A DNA stretch of 64,000 bases from Calycina herbarum (taxonomy: Eukaryota > Ascomycota > Leotiomycetes > Helotiales > Pezizellaceae). The stretch is from NCBI GenBank assembly GCA_001414485.1, contig LLEY01000060.1, forward strand, positions 310,001-374,000, given 5' to 3'. Below the pieces are notes generated by a model that saw nothing but the letters and a program-made list of their open reading frames with translations, made no database searches and was not told the DNA's origin. Below are positions 12,495 through 24,515 of the stretch, piece after piece; positions within the stretch are counted from its first letter, which is position 1, and each line of letters opens with the position of its first letter. The translations under genes were made by a program, and so were the position numbers.

Positions 12495-15400
12495 ACTGGT
12501 GTACTAACAAACTGCGGGAAGAGGCCCTCTCCGCGTCGCCACCGACAACTGGGAAACCGAAAACACCACAGGCATGATCACGATGACGCGGATCCATCCT
12601 GTGCCCGGTGTGCCCCTATCGCCATCCCCTGCTGAAGCAATCAATTCATGATGCGCGATGAGCGATGACCGCAGAGACCCTGGCTCGCAAAAGAGGCTGC
12701 GAAGAGTTTGACTGGTCGTGAAGTCTTCAGGGGACCCGCCAGACCCGCTAGACCCGTCAGCACCCTGTGCAGCCACACGCACGAATCACTGGACTCTCGA
12801 AAAGTGAAAGTGCTCCTGAAGTCGGAACCTGGAAAGTCTCTGTACTGTACTTACAGTAGCATCCATGGCGTCAGTCAATGGACGTTGGGGGTGAGTGAAA
12901 GTGATGCCGGGCTGAGTTGGGCTATCAAACGCCCGGGGCCAGCGTGGTGGTTCCGTATTGTGCGCCGGTGCTCTCCCACTGAGCCAAAAACCCAAGGCTT
13001 CAGCTTCTTCTGCCGTGTTCACTGTCACTGTTCACTGCTCACGGCGAAGAGCCCACTACCATGGGAAGTCCGGCGACTCAGTTACCCGGTACCACGACTA
13101 AGGGCGAGTGAGTGTATGGCAATGCAGCACAAAGTCAACTGAATTCCTGGAATCCTGGAATCTGCATCGTCATACCATTGTTTTGTGCGAACCCAATATA
13201 CAGCGATGATAAAATCAATTGATTGATACTCGCAGGCATATGGACCCCGAACCTCGAAACGGGACAGATGACGAGCGGAAGGCCAGGGGTGTCGCCAAAA
13301 GAGGCGTCTGCCGTCTGCAGCATCAGAAAAGAGGCTACTATGAATGGAGGCTTGCAGAACGCCACCAAATCGTACTTACTTGGGAAGCAATGTGTTCGTG
13401 CATAAAATCCAAATTGCATTGCCAGACACATACATATATTATCACTAGATTTGGGAACAATCTCAGCTTTTGTCACTTGCACAGGTCAGATGAAGACATT
13501 ATATGCAGCCTTATTGCTATGCTTGGTTGATCCAGTCCTGTCTCGATGCTTAGCCCCTTCATTGAAGACCCGAGCAAGCATCTTCTTCCCCTTTCAGTCC
13601 CAAAGCAATTCCTTTCCGGCTCAGTTCCGCCTTATTTTCCAGCCATTGCCGGGAAAGATCTTCTCCCTCTTTTCACTCGGCCTTAATGCCCCTTGGCAAT
13701 AGGATATTATTTCTTATCTTCCATTTGAGAGGCCATTCAGAAAGTCGTCCCTGTCGTGTGGCGTTTCGAATGGAGCTTTCCCCAGTCGTCCAGCGTCACT
13801 GATTCAAGCCTCTTTTCTCGCCCTGCGCTCTCTATGGCTATCTATCATGTTGACCTTCTCCACCCAGGCTTCAGCCTTTCATGGGGATTTTGGGACATCG
13901 GCCTTGCTTTCAAGCCTCTCAGCATGCATGCGCTCCGTTGTCAGAATGTGTGATTCAGATTCAGGGTTCTCGGCAGATGGGAATTATCCAAATGCAGTTT
14001 CCATTTCCATCAACGATATTGGAATCCAAGCGTCGAGGAGATGCCATTCGTCCCCGAATTGTGGCGGTTCAGGAAGATAGATATTGGCGCGCACTCGAGT
14101 ATACGAGAAAAGTATAAGGACAAGGATTGCCATTATCACATTTTCCCCAGCATTTTCTAGGGTTTCTTTCGGGAGGATCGTTCCGCCGGGGTTGCTGCCG
14201 GGGACGGGGTTGGGTTGGGTTGGTTGGCCCTTGCCCGGCACCACAATGACGGACTCTTTTCTGCTTGAAACTCCCATGATGGAGGGCTAAAAGAGGAGAA
14301 GCAACAGGATTAAAACTTGCAAACTTAATATCTTTCGTTTCAGACAGTGGAAAACTGGAGAACTGCTCTTCGACTGTCCAAGCTTGAAATCACATGTTGT
14401 CGAGAATGACGCCGGCCCCCACGCACTTAAAGGAAGGGAGCAAGGTGATAAATGATAGAATACCACTCGATGATGCTATCCAATCTTGTTTCCCAAGGGG
14501 AAAATCGGGCCTACTCTGATGGAAATTGTAGATTTCCTTTCGTATCAATAAATGAATGCCATTCTTTTCCTTTTCCTTTTCCCTTTAGCGTCTTGGTTCC
14601 CATTGGGTCCTCCATCTAATGCTGCTTTGCGCCTTGCGCCATGTTTTGCGGCCGCCGCGCTACATCCCTGAATCTGTTCGTCCAAACATTTTTTTCCCCT
14701 TTCTCGAGATCCGTTTCAAATCACACTTATCGACGATCGATCTCAGTAGATCTTTCATGCCCGGTATTCTTCCTGCACGTTGGAAAGCTCGCCATATTTT
14801 TAATGTTACGATTTGTTTATATTTACACTCGGTTTGAAATGAGAATTCCCAAAACGTTCTTATGCGCCAGGGTGCTGCCCAGCCCAGGAGCTTGAAGAAA
14901 CGCCATATGCTGGCGCAAGCAGGGACTCCCTTTTGAGGCTTTTCAACCACCAGATGGATGGCACTTCTTAGTTCGCGGGGCTAGGGCACTAGTCCCCGCC
15001 TTTACCTCTTTGCCAACAAAACCGGTGTCAACCTCAATCGTTGGCCCTGCCCTCATGACTTCGGGCTGTGCTTCCCCGAAAACCTATCACAGTGCAGTGG
15101 CAAACCTATTGTTCTTTGCCACCTCCTCTGAAACATATATTTTTTCGACTTGAAGGATCCGTATCCTTGGCAATGGTACTCACACACATCCAGTACCAGT
15201 TTTCTTTGGTTTTATCAGTTGAATAGGCAGTTCCAAAGTTTGGGGTCCATGGATAATTCTTCTTCTGGGAACCTGCTCCGTTCCTACATATCGACATCGA
15301 TCGATATCAGATTCAGGTAGTTAGTGATGCCATCACACTCTTTGAACCGTGGCAACATCTTATCTCAGCAGTAGTGGAAATAAGGTACGGCTTCACGGAC

Positions 15401-18400
15401 TCACGGGTATGGTTACTTCCTAGCTTCCACTTTTGTGAGACCAGCAATTCGCAAGCGCTTCTCTCGAAATTTTCCTCTCCATTCAAAAGTCCATTTCTCC
15501 ACAATGCAATTCCTCAACACCAATCGATCTTCAACTGCAGAATGAGGCTTGACGCCAACCTTCGGGAAAGCGGACGATTCGAACGGCAATGGAGAAACAC
15601 ATGTCTTGTGATGGATTTCAACAACGGCTTTATTGAGCCGTCTAGTCAAAGTAAACACTTGCGAGATATCTCCTTCAATCACTCAATCAATATTGTTTCT
15701 TTTGGGGGAAAGACATCATCACGATGCAGTCCGAACATCCATCCAAACCATTACGGATGAAATAGAGGCGGTCAGCCCCCCTGCCGATTACATGGCGGGC
15801 TTCCGTCGCTGCATGAACAATGCATATGTTGCAGAGTGGATAGGGTGGGGTGCTTTTCTACTTTGCCAATGAGGAGTGGAAAGGCGAGTCAAGAAACTAG
15901 CCCCCCCTGGTCGAGTGTGGTGGAAGTAGAGGAGAACCTTGCCCTTGCAGTTCTTGACGACAGCATCCTCGACGAATCGACATCGATGCTTAATCTTCAA
16001 TTTGGAACAATTGGGGGCCAAGAGCACGCACCTCGAGCTGAATGCGGTTCCACTCGCAGCCCACAACTTGAACTTCTTGACCACGGAAACAAACGTATTT
16101 ACGCGTCGAGAACGAGTCTTCACGAGGTGGGGGGAGATTTTTTGCAATATCAATCTTGAGATGTGTGATTCCCCTCATGACGCACGAGGTTTGTACGATC
16201 GATACCCACCAAAGGGTGAATCCCGCGATATGGTTTTGGGATTTGGGAAGATGGGAGCACGAAACCAAACGGTCGGCGACCTGGCTTAAGAAACAGTGGA
16301 AACGGACGACCGAGCCGCAATATTCGCCATATAAGCTACCTCTTTGGGCTACTTGGCAATCATACAGAAGATCTTATTGGACAAACCCGACCCCATCTTC
16401 AAAGACAGTGTTACTCAACATACATCATCATCCACAGACACAAGGAAATTGTAAAAGTACAACCATGAATACAAGTCCCCACCGACTTAGTGCGGAGACA
16501 GAGTTCCCGAGAAGCCACGCAGCCACGAATGCCATCGCCCGGCACCTTGATGAACTTCTCGCTAGTGGTCGCTATCGCGCAGAATCGCTGGAAGGACACA
16601 GAGAAAGGGAACGCAAAGATTTTGGTCGCCGACTTACCAAATCCTTGGAACACGCTTGCGAAAAACCCAAGGAAATTTCCCGGCTTCACAAACAAACTCT
16701 GAACACGAGTAACTGCGTGTCACAATATAACACAACTTCCGTATAGTTGTACAAGAACCTCGGAAGCAACCGAGTCGATAAAACTTACTCAACCATTTTA
16801 TCTACACCCATTCAAACTTTCTCTCATTGGACAAAAGTATTTGTGTTCCTTCAAAAAGATTCCAGTCGTGAAGTGGAGTCTTGAGTCTTGAAGATAGCGA
16901 TGACTCGCCAAACCAAATTGCAGGAAGCAGGGGATATCCAGAGCTCAGAACCCAAGGAGAACCCACTAGAAATTCGAAACTTCAGATCCGCAAGACCTTG
17001 CCTTTCACCTTGCCTCTTTTGGGGCTCATTAACCGAAAACACTCCGTCAAGACCCAAAACTCGTCTCCACGCGCCACGAGGGAGCCTCACAGGAACCTCT
17101 CTCAGCCTCCAGTTGAGCCTTGAACAGGTCTCCGCAAAAACGACTACGAGAACTCTCACGGCTCCGCCGGAATTATGATACCCACAACTCGCTTTTCCCA
17201 AGAGCCCGGACGCTTTACAGACTTCTAACATGCATGCATGACCTGACATTTACTAGGAGGTAATGAACACTATCTTTAGTAATCCCGGATAATTCGTACC
17301 CATTGTTTTGCGATTGTTGATGCCCTACGCGCAAGGCAGTCGTATTTTTTTCCAACAATAAGAGATTAACAGGAAGATCTGATATCTGATCAAGTACGGT
17401 ACGGGTAGAGGGAAAACCAAAATCGCACAGACATTGCTTTACGGCAATTTAATTCATGCAGTTCATCCGAGTTCACCTGATAACGATAAGGAGAAATGTG
17501 AGCCGCTGCCGCTGCGAAGGTCAGGAACGGAGGACTCAGGCATGTCTTATCCTATCTATTGTTAAAAAAGCCACATTCGCACCGCAACTTTCAACGCCCT
17601 GGAACCAAGTCAAGTGACCTTCAAAAGGAGCGGTGGACCATGCATGATAAACTAACTACAAACAAAAAAACAACTAAAAGCCCTGCTTTCCCGCCAAATC
17701 AAAATCAAAGAATCGTAGCCCGGTTCCCCTGTGGACAGTTATGCCAAATGCAGCAAGCCAATCTCGCAGGCCCCCTGGAGATGCAGATGTGGTTTGTCTG
17801 TTGAGCAAGATGCCGGGTTCAGGATCGACGATGTGTTTGTTTCACCTTTTTTCCCCTAAGTACTTACCAGGCTAGGGAGTAAGACATAAACAATCAAATC
17901 CATCGGATTTTCGACGAGGACCCACCCCGTTCTGGCAAAGGTTACTTTCGAGGAGGGGCGGCACTTTCGCTTGCCACGCTCCCATTGGAGTCGTTGGGCT
18001 CGAGTGCTTCCCCACCTTCCCCCTTTTCGTCTTAGCACCAAGAGACTTTCTCGGAACGGGAAAGGGGGAGAGCTGTCAAAGTGACGATCCCCCACATTGG
18101 TACGCCATTGTTTCCTCATTTCGGAGGTTGAAAAGCAGAGGCGTCACAGGGTGCAGGGAATTCGCGACTGGTTCAAGAGTAGAGAACAACCTCTCTACGG
18201 AGTACCTTGTTCTCTTAATTGTGTTTGACCAAGACTTGGAAAATGATTATTCTACAAGGCTTGAAAATTAGATTCATGTTACCTTTCTTATTTCGGAAGA
18301 GTTGGGAGAATTGCAAAATGGCAAGTGCCTTAGACCACAGTCACGAATTCCTGCAACCCCCTTGATGGAGGTGCGCTCGAGCAAAAAAGTGTTTCCGCCC

Positions 18401-19684
18401 TGTCGTTATTACTCGAGTACTGGCGATGTAATTTTATTTTTCTCTACACCCTGACTTGGCGCTCAGCCCGAATCATCATCAACGTCTGTAGATCCGAGTG
18501 CGCCCAGCGCGGTTTGAGATGAGCTTAAATTCTGAAGTGGAATATCTCCCCGAAGATAACGCCGAGATGGCAGCCCTCTTTGATTGTTTTAGGAATGATG
18601 TTTCCACGGGTAGGGTGGTAGAAGCCGGGGTACCTTCTCTTTGACTGCCGGTTGGAAGAAAAAAAGAGTCCATACTTACGGATATGTCCGCAGGGTTGAA
18701 GACATGTTGCGTGATGCATCTTCCCCTTGTGCCTGACGCTTCTCCCCTTTTTCCCAATTCGAAGGGATGCGGACAGCCTCATGTCGATCTCGACAACGGC
18801 GGCTAGTTTTACCCTCTCGTACCAGTCAGACTGACTTGGGTGAGATCAGATAATACCCCCAAGACAATATCTCGACGTCAAAGACCTTACAGGTGACATC
18901 GTGATCTTCGGCCCTTTTTGATATCTTTTTTCCCCAATAATTTCCTTTCCAGCAACATCGTCATGAGATCAAGGCAAACGTGCGATGTTCTCTTCTCGAA
19001 ATGAGAGAGAGAAAGGAAAGAAAAAAGCCACGACATGTTGGGGAAGGTTTTGCCTACGCATGCCTCGCCTTGGCCCTCTGCAGGTGGGTGGACTGACTTG
19101 CGTATGGATCTAGTACCAATACCGCTAGAATGTCTCAAAACGACAACGAAAATTTGATGGGCAAGAAGCTAGGAGCACGACGACATGCCAAGTTGAACGT
19201 TTCGACCCACTGCGATGTTATCTAAGACCGGCAATTCTTCTGTCTCTCGACTTTCACCTAAGGGTTACGAAGTAGTTCATTCGAGAGCCTCGCCTCGTCA
19301 CGTTCAGATAGACCCCTTCCCTTGTACGGAATACTCGCAGTCCGAAAGAGCGGGGAGAGAAGGCCACGAGGGAGTATCTATCTACCTGGTATCAAGGTCT
19401 TCTTTCTGTCTCTCGTAATCTAGGCTGACGAGTCATTTCTTGCTGTCAAAACTAAGGATGAGATATGTTTCGAAAACCCATCCCAAATCTTTCGAGGGGG
19501 CATAAGTACATGGAAGGTTCCGAATGCGAAGGTGAGAATGAAAGAGGTACATCGTTCTCGTTGTTCCTACCCTCCTCTGGAGCAAGTGCTAGTCATTAAC
19601 CCAGAGAGTTGGGAGAATTGAACTTCATTGTTCTAAATCTTCTGGGCCCATATTCTGAATTGTCTACTGTCTTTAGGTTAAGCA

Positions 19685-19759
19685 CCTTGAATTGCCCAAG
19701 AGAGGTAGAACAACGAGCAGGCACAACGCTTACTACCGTTTTTACCGTCCATCGAGGGA
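19685..19759 (+). repeat. Diverged local direct repeat, copy A
   Basis: It shares CCTTGAATTGCCC, then GAACAACGAG, then TACTACC, and finally GTCCATCG in the same order with copy B at 20104-20200, with small insertions between the blocks. Both copies follow a TAGGTTAA block. Family unknown. Confidence 0.6.
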
Positions 19760-20103
19760 GTGGCGGGGCAGTAATAGGATCAGTATGCCGTGATGCCAAA
19801 ATCGCAAACCCGGATGTTGGAAGAGCAGGTCTGGAACAACTTTCACTTACTTGCCAGTTCGTTTTGATTCGCTCTTCTGTCTCTGCCAGTCGCCATATGT
19901 CATTGCTCTAATCATTTGATACTTAAGTTTCCTTTTCTCTCTTTCCGTGCCTTCATTGCTTCGATTATCTCGCAGTAAACATTAAAAACGGTAGTAAATA
20001 AAGTACCTGTTCATTTGAACCTTCTAGTTCTATTTAGGAACGTGATTGTTCCAAAACACCTAGGTTAACAATCCTAAATCGTTCCAAGTGCGTGGGAGAA
20101 TTT

Positions 20104-20200
20104 CCTTGAATTGCCCTAGAAAGCTGGAACAACGAGGGCTAGGTAGGTAGGTAGGAACGCGTCTGGTGTAGTTACTACCACTTACAATGTCCATCGTGAG
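20104..20200 (+). repeat. Diverged local direct repeat, copy B
   Basis: This is the partner of 19685-19759, with ordered short blocks conserved. It contains an extra AGGT tetranucleotide run (four units) that copy A lacks. Confidence 0.6.
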
Positions 20201-20879
20201 TTTATGTCCCATATCCACTTCTCCAAATTAACCCTCGGCCCTCCGCGAAGACTGTTCATTAACAGAGACCATGTAATGCCATTGTATACATTAATCCTCT
20301 CCGTAACTTCTCCCGAATTATCCGTTGTTCCCTTGGGCAAAAACATTCATCCGCGCGATTTCGTTATCTAAATGCTCCATCCATCAAGATTCCATAAAAC
20401 GACTTGAAATAACAATCTCAATAAAATGCTGTGAACTCTTTGCTTCGTCGATGTATACTGCTCTGATTCGTCTCCATATCTCTACATTTGTTTTTGATTG
20501 TGAGAGACAGTAACTCTAAAACAATTCAACTCGTGTTTTTACTTTTCTTCAAAAAAAAGAAATATCAAAAGTTTACTTGAGAGGGGGGGGGGGTGAACGA
20601 TTTACTCAAAGAAGGAGTTTCGGAACAAAGAGAGAAAGAGTAAGAAATAAACTACAAGGGAGATGACTGTCTCTCTATCTATTCCCTTTTACTCGGTGTC
20701 GTTACTTATCATCCCCTCTTCGCCTCGCTTATCTCATAATTTGTTTTCACATTTGCGCTCGCTTTATCTTGACATCTTCCCAGGTTGTTTTCCGTTCTTT
20801 TCTTCTCGAGAAGTGAAGGTAGGTAAGTAAGAGAGAGAAGACCAAAAAGTATTTAGTACCCTTTCAAATTATGTATATA

Positions 20880-21890
20880 CAGTCAGTCGGGTGACAGAAG
20901 TCTTGAGACACCTGCTTTTTTATACTAAGAAAGAACTGCTAAAACTCATCTTCTTTAATCATATATTATAAATTAAACATTAATTATTCTCCTAAGATAT
21001 ACATGATTAAATCTCTTTAGCTTAGTAAGATCTATACTTTCTACGATTAGGTTTAGTCTTTTAAGTAGGTTATCGCTTTTAAAATAGTACTAAACTAAGT
21101 AGCGATAGAATTCCAGCGTTTTCGGGCCTTTTTCAGTATAAAATCAGCTAAACTCCTAGTTACCTACCTTTGGTTTAGGTATATTACAAAGGTAGTAAGT
21201 ATTAATAATAAACGAATTTTAGATAGAACTATTGTTTAGTAATTACCTAGTCTCTTTTCCCTAGGTTATGATTTTAGAATAGAAATTAGTGTCACGAACC
21301 ACAACTGAAGGCAAAGGCACAAGAGTATGTGTGTGTAAATACGAGAATTTAAAGCTACAGTTCTATCTACGAAGGCAACGCGGGTTATATACCCAGAGGA
21401 AAGGGGTTGCTGAGTAAGTATAAGCTGTAAGGAGCTGAAATCTCGTACGAGCTATAAAGAGCCAGAAGCACATATAGCTGAGATCTCGCCATAGCTTTCG
21501 TCATGGCTCTCGTTATGGATCTACACATCCCGAGGTGATTACCGAGGTCACGTGCTTTGTTACGTGTATTCTTCCAGGTTACGGACCAGCGCCGTAACAA
21601 TTAGTATCTATAAATAGAGTTAGGTACTAGACTCTAGTGTAGTCTGTTATATTCTTGGTATTTCTCTTGTAATATATTGTTTTCTTAGATAGATTCAGCT
21701 GGATAGACTTCTTAAAGTCCAAGAAAGCCGATTATTATTAATACTTTTACTAGACTTCCACGTTTTAGAGGGTGGTAGTAGGATTTTGCTTGGTAGATTT
21801 CCTTCTTTCCTGCTCCTTTTTATCTTCACTGCTTCTGTTTGCTTCTGGATAACGTGATGTTACGTATTTAGTTGCTCATAATAAACATTA
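20880..21890. mobile_element. AT-rich RIP-like relic with a Tc1-type terminal sequence
   Basis: The left edge reads TA followed by CAGTCAGTCGGGTGACAG and then AAGTCTTGAGACACC. Both the TA target and the CAGT-AAGTCTTGAGACA pattern are typical of Tc1/mariner ends. The DNA that follows is strongly AT-rich with scattered stops in all frames, as expected of a RIP-degraded element. I could not find the matching right-hand inverted repeat or a readable transposase, so the right boundary (about 21.9 kb, where composition returns to normal) and the family are tentative. A younger, less mutated solo LTR sits inside it. Confidence 0.5.
21290..21599 (-). mobile_element. Solo LTR of a Ty3/gypsy element, 310 bp, 5-bp target duplication
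   Basis: The element starts TGTCACG and ends CGTAACA, imperfect TG...CA inverted ends. It is flanked on both sides by ATTAG (21285-21289 and 21600-21604), a perfect 5-bp target duplication. Its sequence matches the LTR at 63251-63482: the shared blocks include AACTGAAGGCAAAGGCA, GAGAATTTAAAGCTA and GACCAGCG. The minus orientation is taken from that copy. No internal region remains, so it is a solo LTR left by recombination between two LTRs. It has fewer C-to-T changes than its surroundings. Confidence 0.9.
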
Positions 21891-22484
21891 AGAGAAGCAA
21901 TGAAAACAATGGGCTTGTTTAAGCAGGGGAATAAGTGAAATCATATCTCAAGTTGGAAAACATCGGTTTCATACATAAAACCAGTGGTTGATGTAGGTGA
22001 TAATCTCAGTGACGGATTCTGGATACTCCTAGAATTGAGTTGAGCTCTTAATACCGCTGGGTGCAAGTTAGCAGGACATGATGAGCTAGAAATCTTTGGA
22101 CTTAAAAAGTCGATATTTGATTAAGATGTTTGCCAACTAGAGGAAACGAGAAAGTACATCGGAAACTGTAAGGGATACGTAGTGGCATGTGCTGGGATCT
22201 AGGACCACCGAATGTAATTACAGAGGCTCCCGGAGCTCATTTTGCATTTGGTTTTATTCTCCATTGGAATAAGGAAGAAAATTATGAATAAGCTATCTTA
22301 AAACTGGAGAAACTAATAGGTGATCGACATATTTGCAAACTGTAGCGGCAAAATGGAATTGATAACGGAAATGACACAGCGAATTCCTCTTTACTAGGAC
22401 CTCAAAGCATGTAAGGGAAAGGCCTCCAATAACGATCAAGATGCTTATACCAACCTCAAAAAATCATCGAATCTTAACATGTTC
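21891..22484. other. Intergenic, 3' side of the HET gene
   Basis: About 590 bp of average composition holds no recognisable feature. The part next to 22485 should contain the 3' untranslated region of the HET-domain gene. Confidence 0.5.
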
Positions 22485-24515
22485 CTATTCCAGCCGAAAA
22501 CCCGAGAAACCTCCCGTTCGAGACCAAGAATCCTCAGCCAAACCAGGAAGAAATGCAGGTCCAACAAATGTATAGCTCCCTTCTTCACCTGGTCTCAGAA
22601 CAACAGGCATCTGCAAATTTGGAAGAAGCATAATCCTATCACCAACTCGGACAGCAGGTAATTGTCCATCGTGATTATCTCCCATCGGACCAACCCCAAT
22701 GTATCCCCTCTCGCTAAAGAACAAATTGCGACCAAAACTAAACTCTCTTGAAATCCTTCCTTCTGTGTAAATGTGAAATTCCAACAAAATACCGTTTGCT
22801 ACAATACCATCCCCGCGTCCGGCCTGTTCCATGAAAAAGTTTAGTTCTTCCTGTGTGAAATTCATCCGGTTGTGAACAGAGCCCTCTTGGAGGTTTGATG
22901 TGAGTAGCTCGTGTTGCTTTTCTGTACTCTTCGAAGCTGTATTTGTTTCGAGACTCTCGCTTGTGGTTTTGGATTCTTCGCCTATTTCTTCGAGAAGCCA
23001 ATGCCTGACAACCGAGGTCTCTTGGAGTTTTGTTATAATTATCCTATATCGTTCTTCTATAATCTTCGAAGCTTCTTCTATTTCGGGAATCTCGCTTGTG
23101 ATTCCGAAATCTTCGAGAACCCAACGTGAGAACAGGGTGATAAAACTTTGTGTACTTGATGTTTCTCCTATATGCAGTGGGAGATAATAGTTCAATGTTG
23201 CCCACAAAATTCCCAGCATCTCCTCGATGCTATTAGAGGCTCTGGAAGGCCGACTCCTAAGTTGAATGGGGACCCCGTCCAAAATATCCTGCTGGTCAAT
23301 ACCAAAATTACTATCCTCAAAAACAATAAAGCAAAAGAGCGGAAATTCTTTACCCTGTAGTGGGCTGGGCAATCGATATTGCGGCTCGAATGAGGAAAAC
23401 CAAACCCATGATATCGCTTCTGATTCGTCGAGTACTACATCCCTCCACATGAAATGGCTCAGCTTTTGAGACTCGAGAACCATGACTAATGTTGCTACCT
23501 GAAATACCTCCTGTTCGGGCATATTATAATCGAGTAGCGAGAGGGAGCGTCGTGTATTCTTGGGGAGCATTCCAAGTAAAGCAAACACTCTGTCATGGGC
23601 CACCGAGACATGAAGTTGCCGACGCTCTTTTTGTGCCTGACATTCTGTTCTCATCACACAGTGAAACAGACTCAGTTGTCTACCACCAGAAGCTAACTGC
23701 AAAAACCTCAAATTCTCCACCCTGTGCAGTGTACACAATTGGGTGGCAGCATCCGTTTCTTGTATTAACTTGAAGTACTTTGTAATTCCCGCCGTATGAT
23801 AAAATACCACCCACGGACAAGAAAACCTCCCAAAGAGCACTTGAATCTTCGCCTGGTTTACAAGCGCCACCTCTTGTACGGTCCACAACCGAGTGAAGTA
23901 AGTTCTTGAAGCCACGATATCAAGAACATCCGGCCACGCAGGGTCCTGAGACAAATGTTTGATTTGGAGTCCATTATCAAGCCTCAAAGTACCCTCGATT
24001 TCGAGTTTATCGTCTTCGAAGCCTCTCGCAGCTTTAGTCAAGAGAGAAATAATCTCAAAGGCTTCTTTAGCAAGTCTAGGCGCCTCCCCGAGCCAAATGA
24101 GAACCCTGTCAGATTTGCTGTATATATCTTCCATCAAGGGCAGTTGTGTAATTTTATCGTTTTGGTCCTCTTGGTCAATACAGAGAGCATCAATCCACAG
24201 AAATTTGGTCGCGGAATCTTCGGCTTCTATCGCTCGAGTACGCAGTGCTTTGAGTGCGGCAAGTAGATTCGGAGTTCCTTTGATTATGGCACCTTCGCAG
24301 AAGATATCTTGGGTTCTTCCACCACGTCCCCACTCATAAGACAAGGCCTCGCATTTTTCGAGGTCTGTAAGAGGGTGGTGAGATATATCGATGTGGATAG
24401 GTCCCTCGTCCTGTCCTAGGTGGAGTTGAAGCATCCTTATTTCACCAGGATTCAGGGGCTCGTAGCGATACATATGCGATGGGGGTTGTTGATCTGTGAC
24501 GGGTGAAGACGACAT
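22485..24515 (-). CDS. HET-domain (heterokaryon incompatibility) protein
   Basis: An intronless 676-residue frame from ATG at 24515. The HET domain fills residues about 55-215 and shows its three classic blocks: CEALSYEWG (55-63), LWIDALCIDQED (106-117) with RVLIWLGEA (137-145), and SRTYFTRLWTVQEVAL (about 203-218). HET proteins trigger cell death or growth arrest when genetically different hyphae fuse, or act in related self/non-self responses. The C-terminal half has no domain I recognise. Its last 50 residues (GDRIMLLPNLQMPVVLRPG and onward) resemble the conserved tail of many HET proteins, so the gene looks full length. It is intact and not RIP-mutated, although it lies between two AT-rich relics and next to the ric8 pseudogene. 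The incompatibility role is family knowledge, not shown here. Confidence 0.95.
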   Translation of the reverse strand: MSSSPVTDQQPPSHMYRYEPLNPGEIRMLQLHLGQDEGPIHIDISHHPLTDLEKCEALSYEWGRGGRTQDIFCEGAIIKGTPNLLAALKALRTRAIEAEDSATKFLWIDALCIDQEDQNDKITQLPLMEDIYSKSDRVLIWLGEAPRLAKEAFEIISLLTKAARGFEDDKLEIEGTLRLDNGLQIKHLSQDPAWPDVLDIVASRTYFTRLWTVQEVALVNQAKIQVLFGRFSCPWVVFYHTAGITKYFKLIQETDAATQLCTLHRVENLRFLQLASGGRQLSLFHCVMRTECQAQKERRQLHVSVAHDRVFALLGMLPKNTRRSLSLLDYNMPEQEVFQVATLVMVLESQKLSHFMWRDVVLDESEAISWVWFSSFEPQYRLPSPLQGKEFPLFCFIVFEDSNFGIDQQDILDGVPIQLRSRPSRASNSIEEMLGILWATLNYYLPLHIGETSSTQSFITLFSRWVLEDFGITSEIPEIEEASKIIEERYRIIITKLQETSVVRHWLLEEIGEESKTTSESLETNTASKSTEKQHELLTSNLQEGSVHNRMNFTQEELNFFMEQAGRGDGIVANGILLEFHIYTEGRISREFSFGRNLFFSERGYIGVGPMGDNHDGQLPAVRVGDRIMLLPNLQMPVVLRPGEEGSYTFVGPAFLPGLAEDSWSRTGGFSGFRLE

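Larger units (their letters stand above)
10441..12640. other. Upstream region of the C2H2 gene, probable long 5' leader and promoter
   Basis: About 2.2 kb of relatively GC-rich DNA lies upstream of the minus-strand C2H2 gene. It contains GGAGTA/GGACTA repeats near 11560 and a GGTACT microsatellite. A 317-codon frame on the minus strand (10794-11747) and opposing plus frames cover it. Their translations are low complexity (Ser, Leu, Pro) without domains, so I treat them as chance frames in a long leader. That leader role is inference. Confidence 0.4.
12641..20879. other. Gene-free 8.2 kb
   Basis: No supportable gene was found. Base composition is near average and not strongly AT-rich, so this is not an obvious RIP island. 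The longest plus frame (16156-16746) begins at TTG. From its internal ATG at 16465 it would encode a charged 93-residue product without known motifs, which is too weak to call. A tRNA-like half and a diverged local repeat pair are reported separately. Confidence 0.45.

Noticed and set aside
12920..12990. tRNA-like sequence on the minus strand (GGCTCAGTGGGAGAGC resembles a D-arm)
   Set aside because: The anticodon stem, T-arm and acceptor stem do not pair properly and no standard T-loop is present; at best a decayed fragment.
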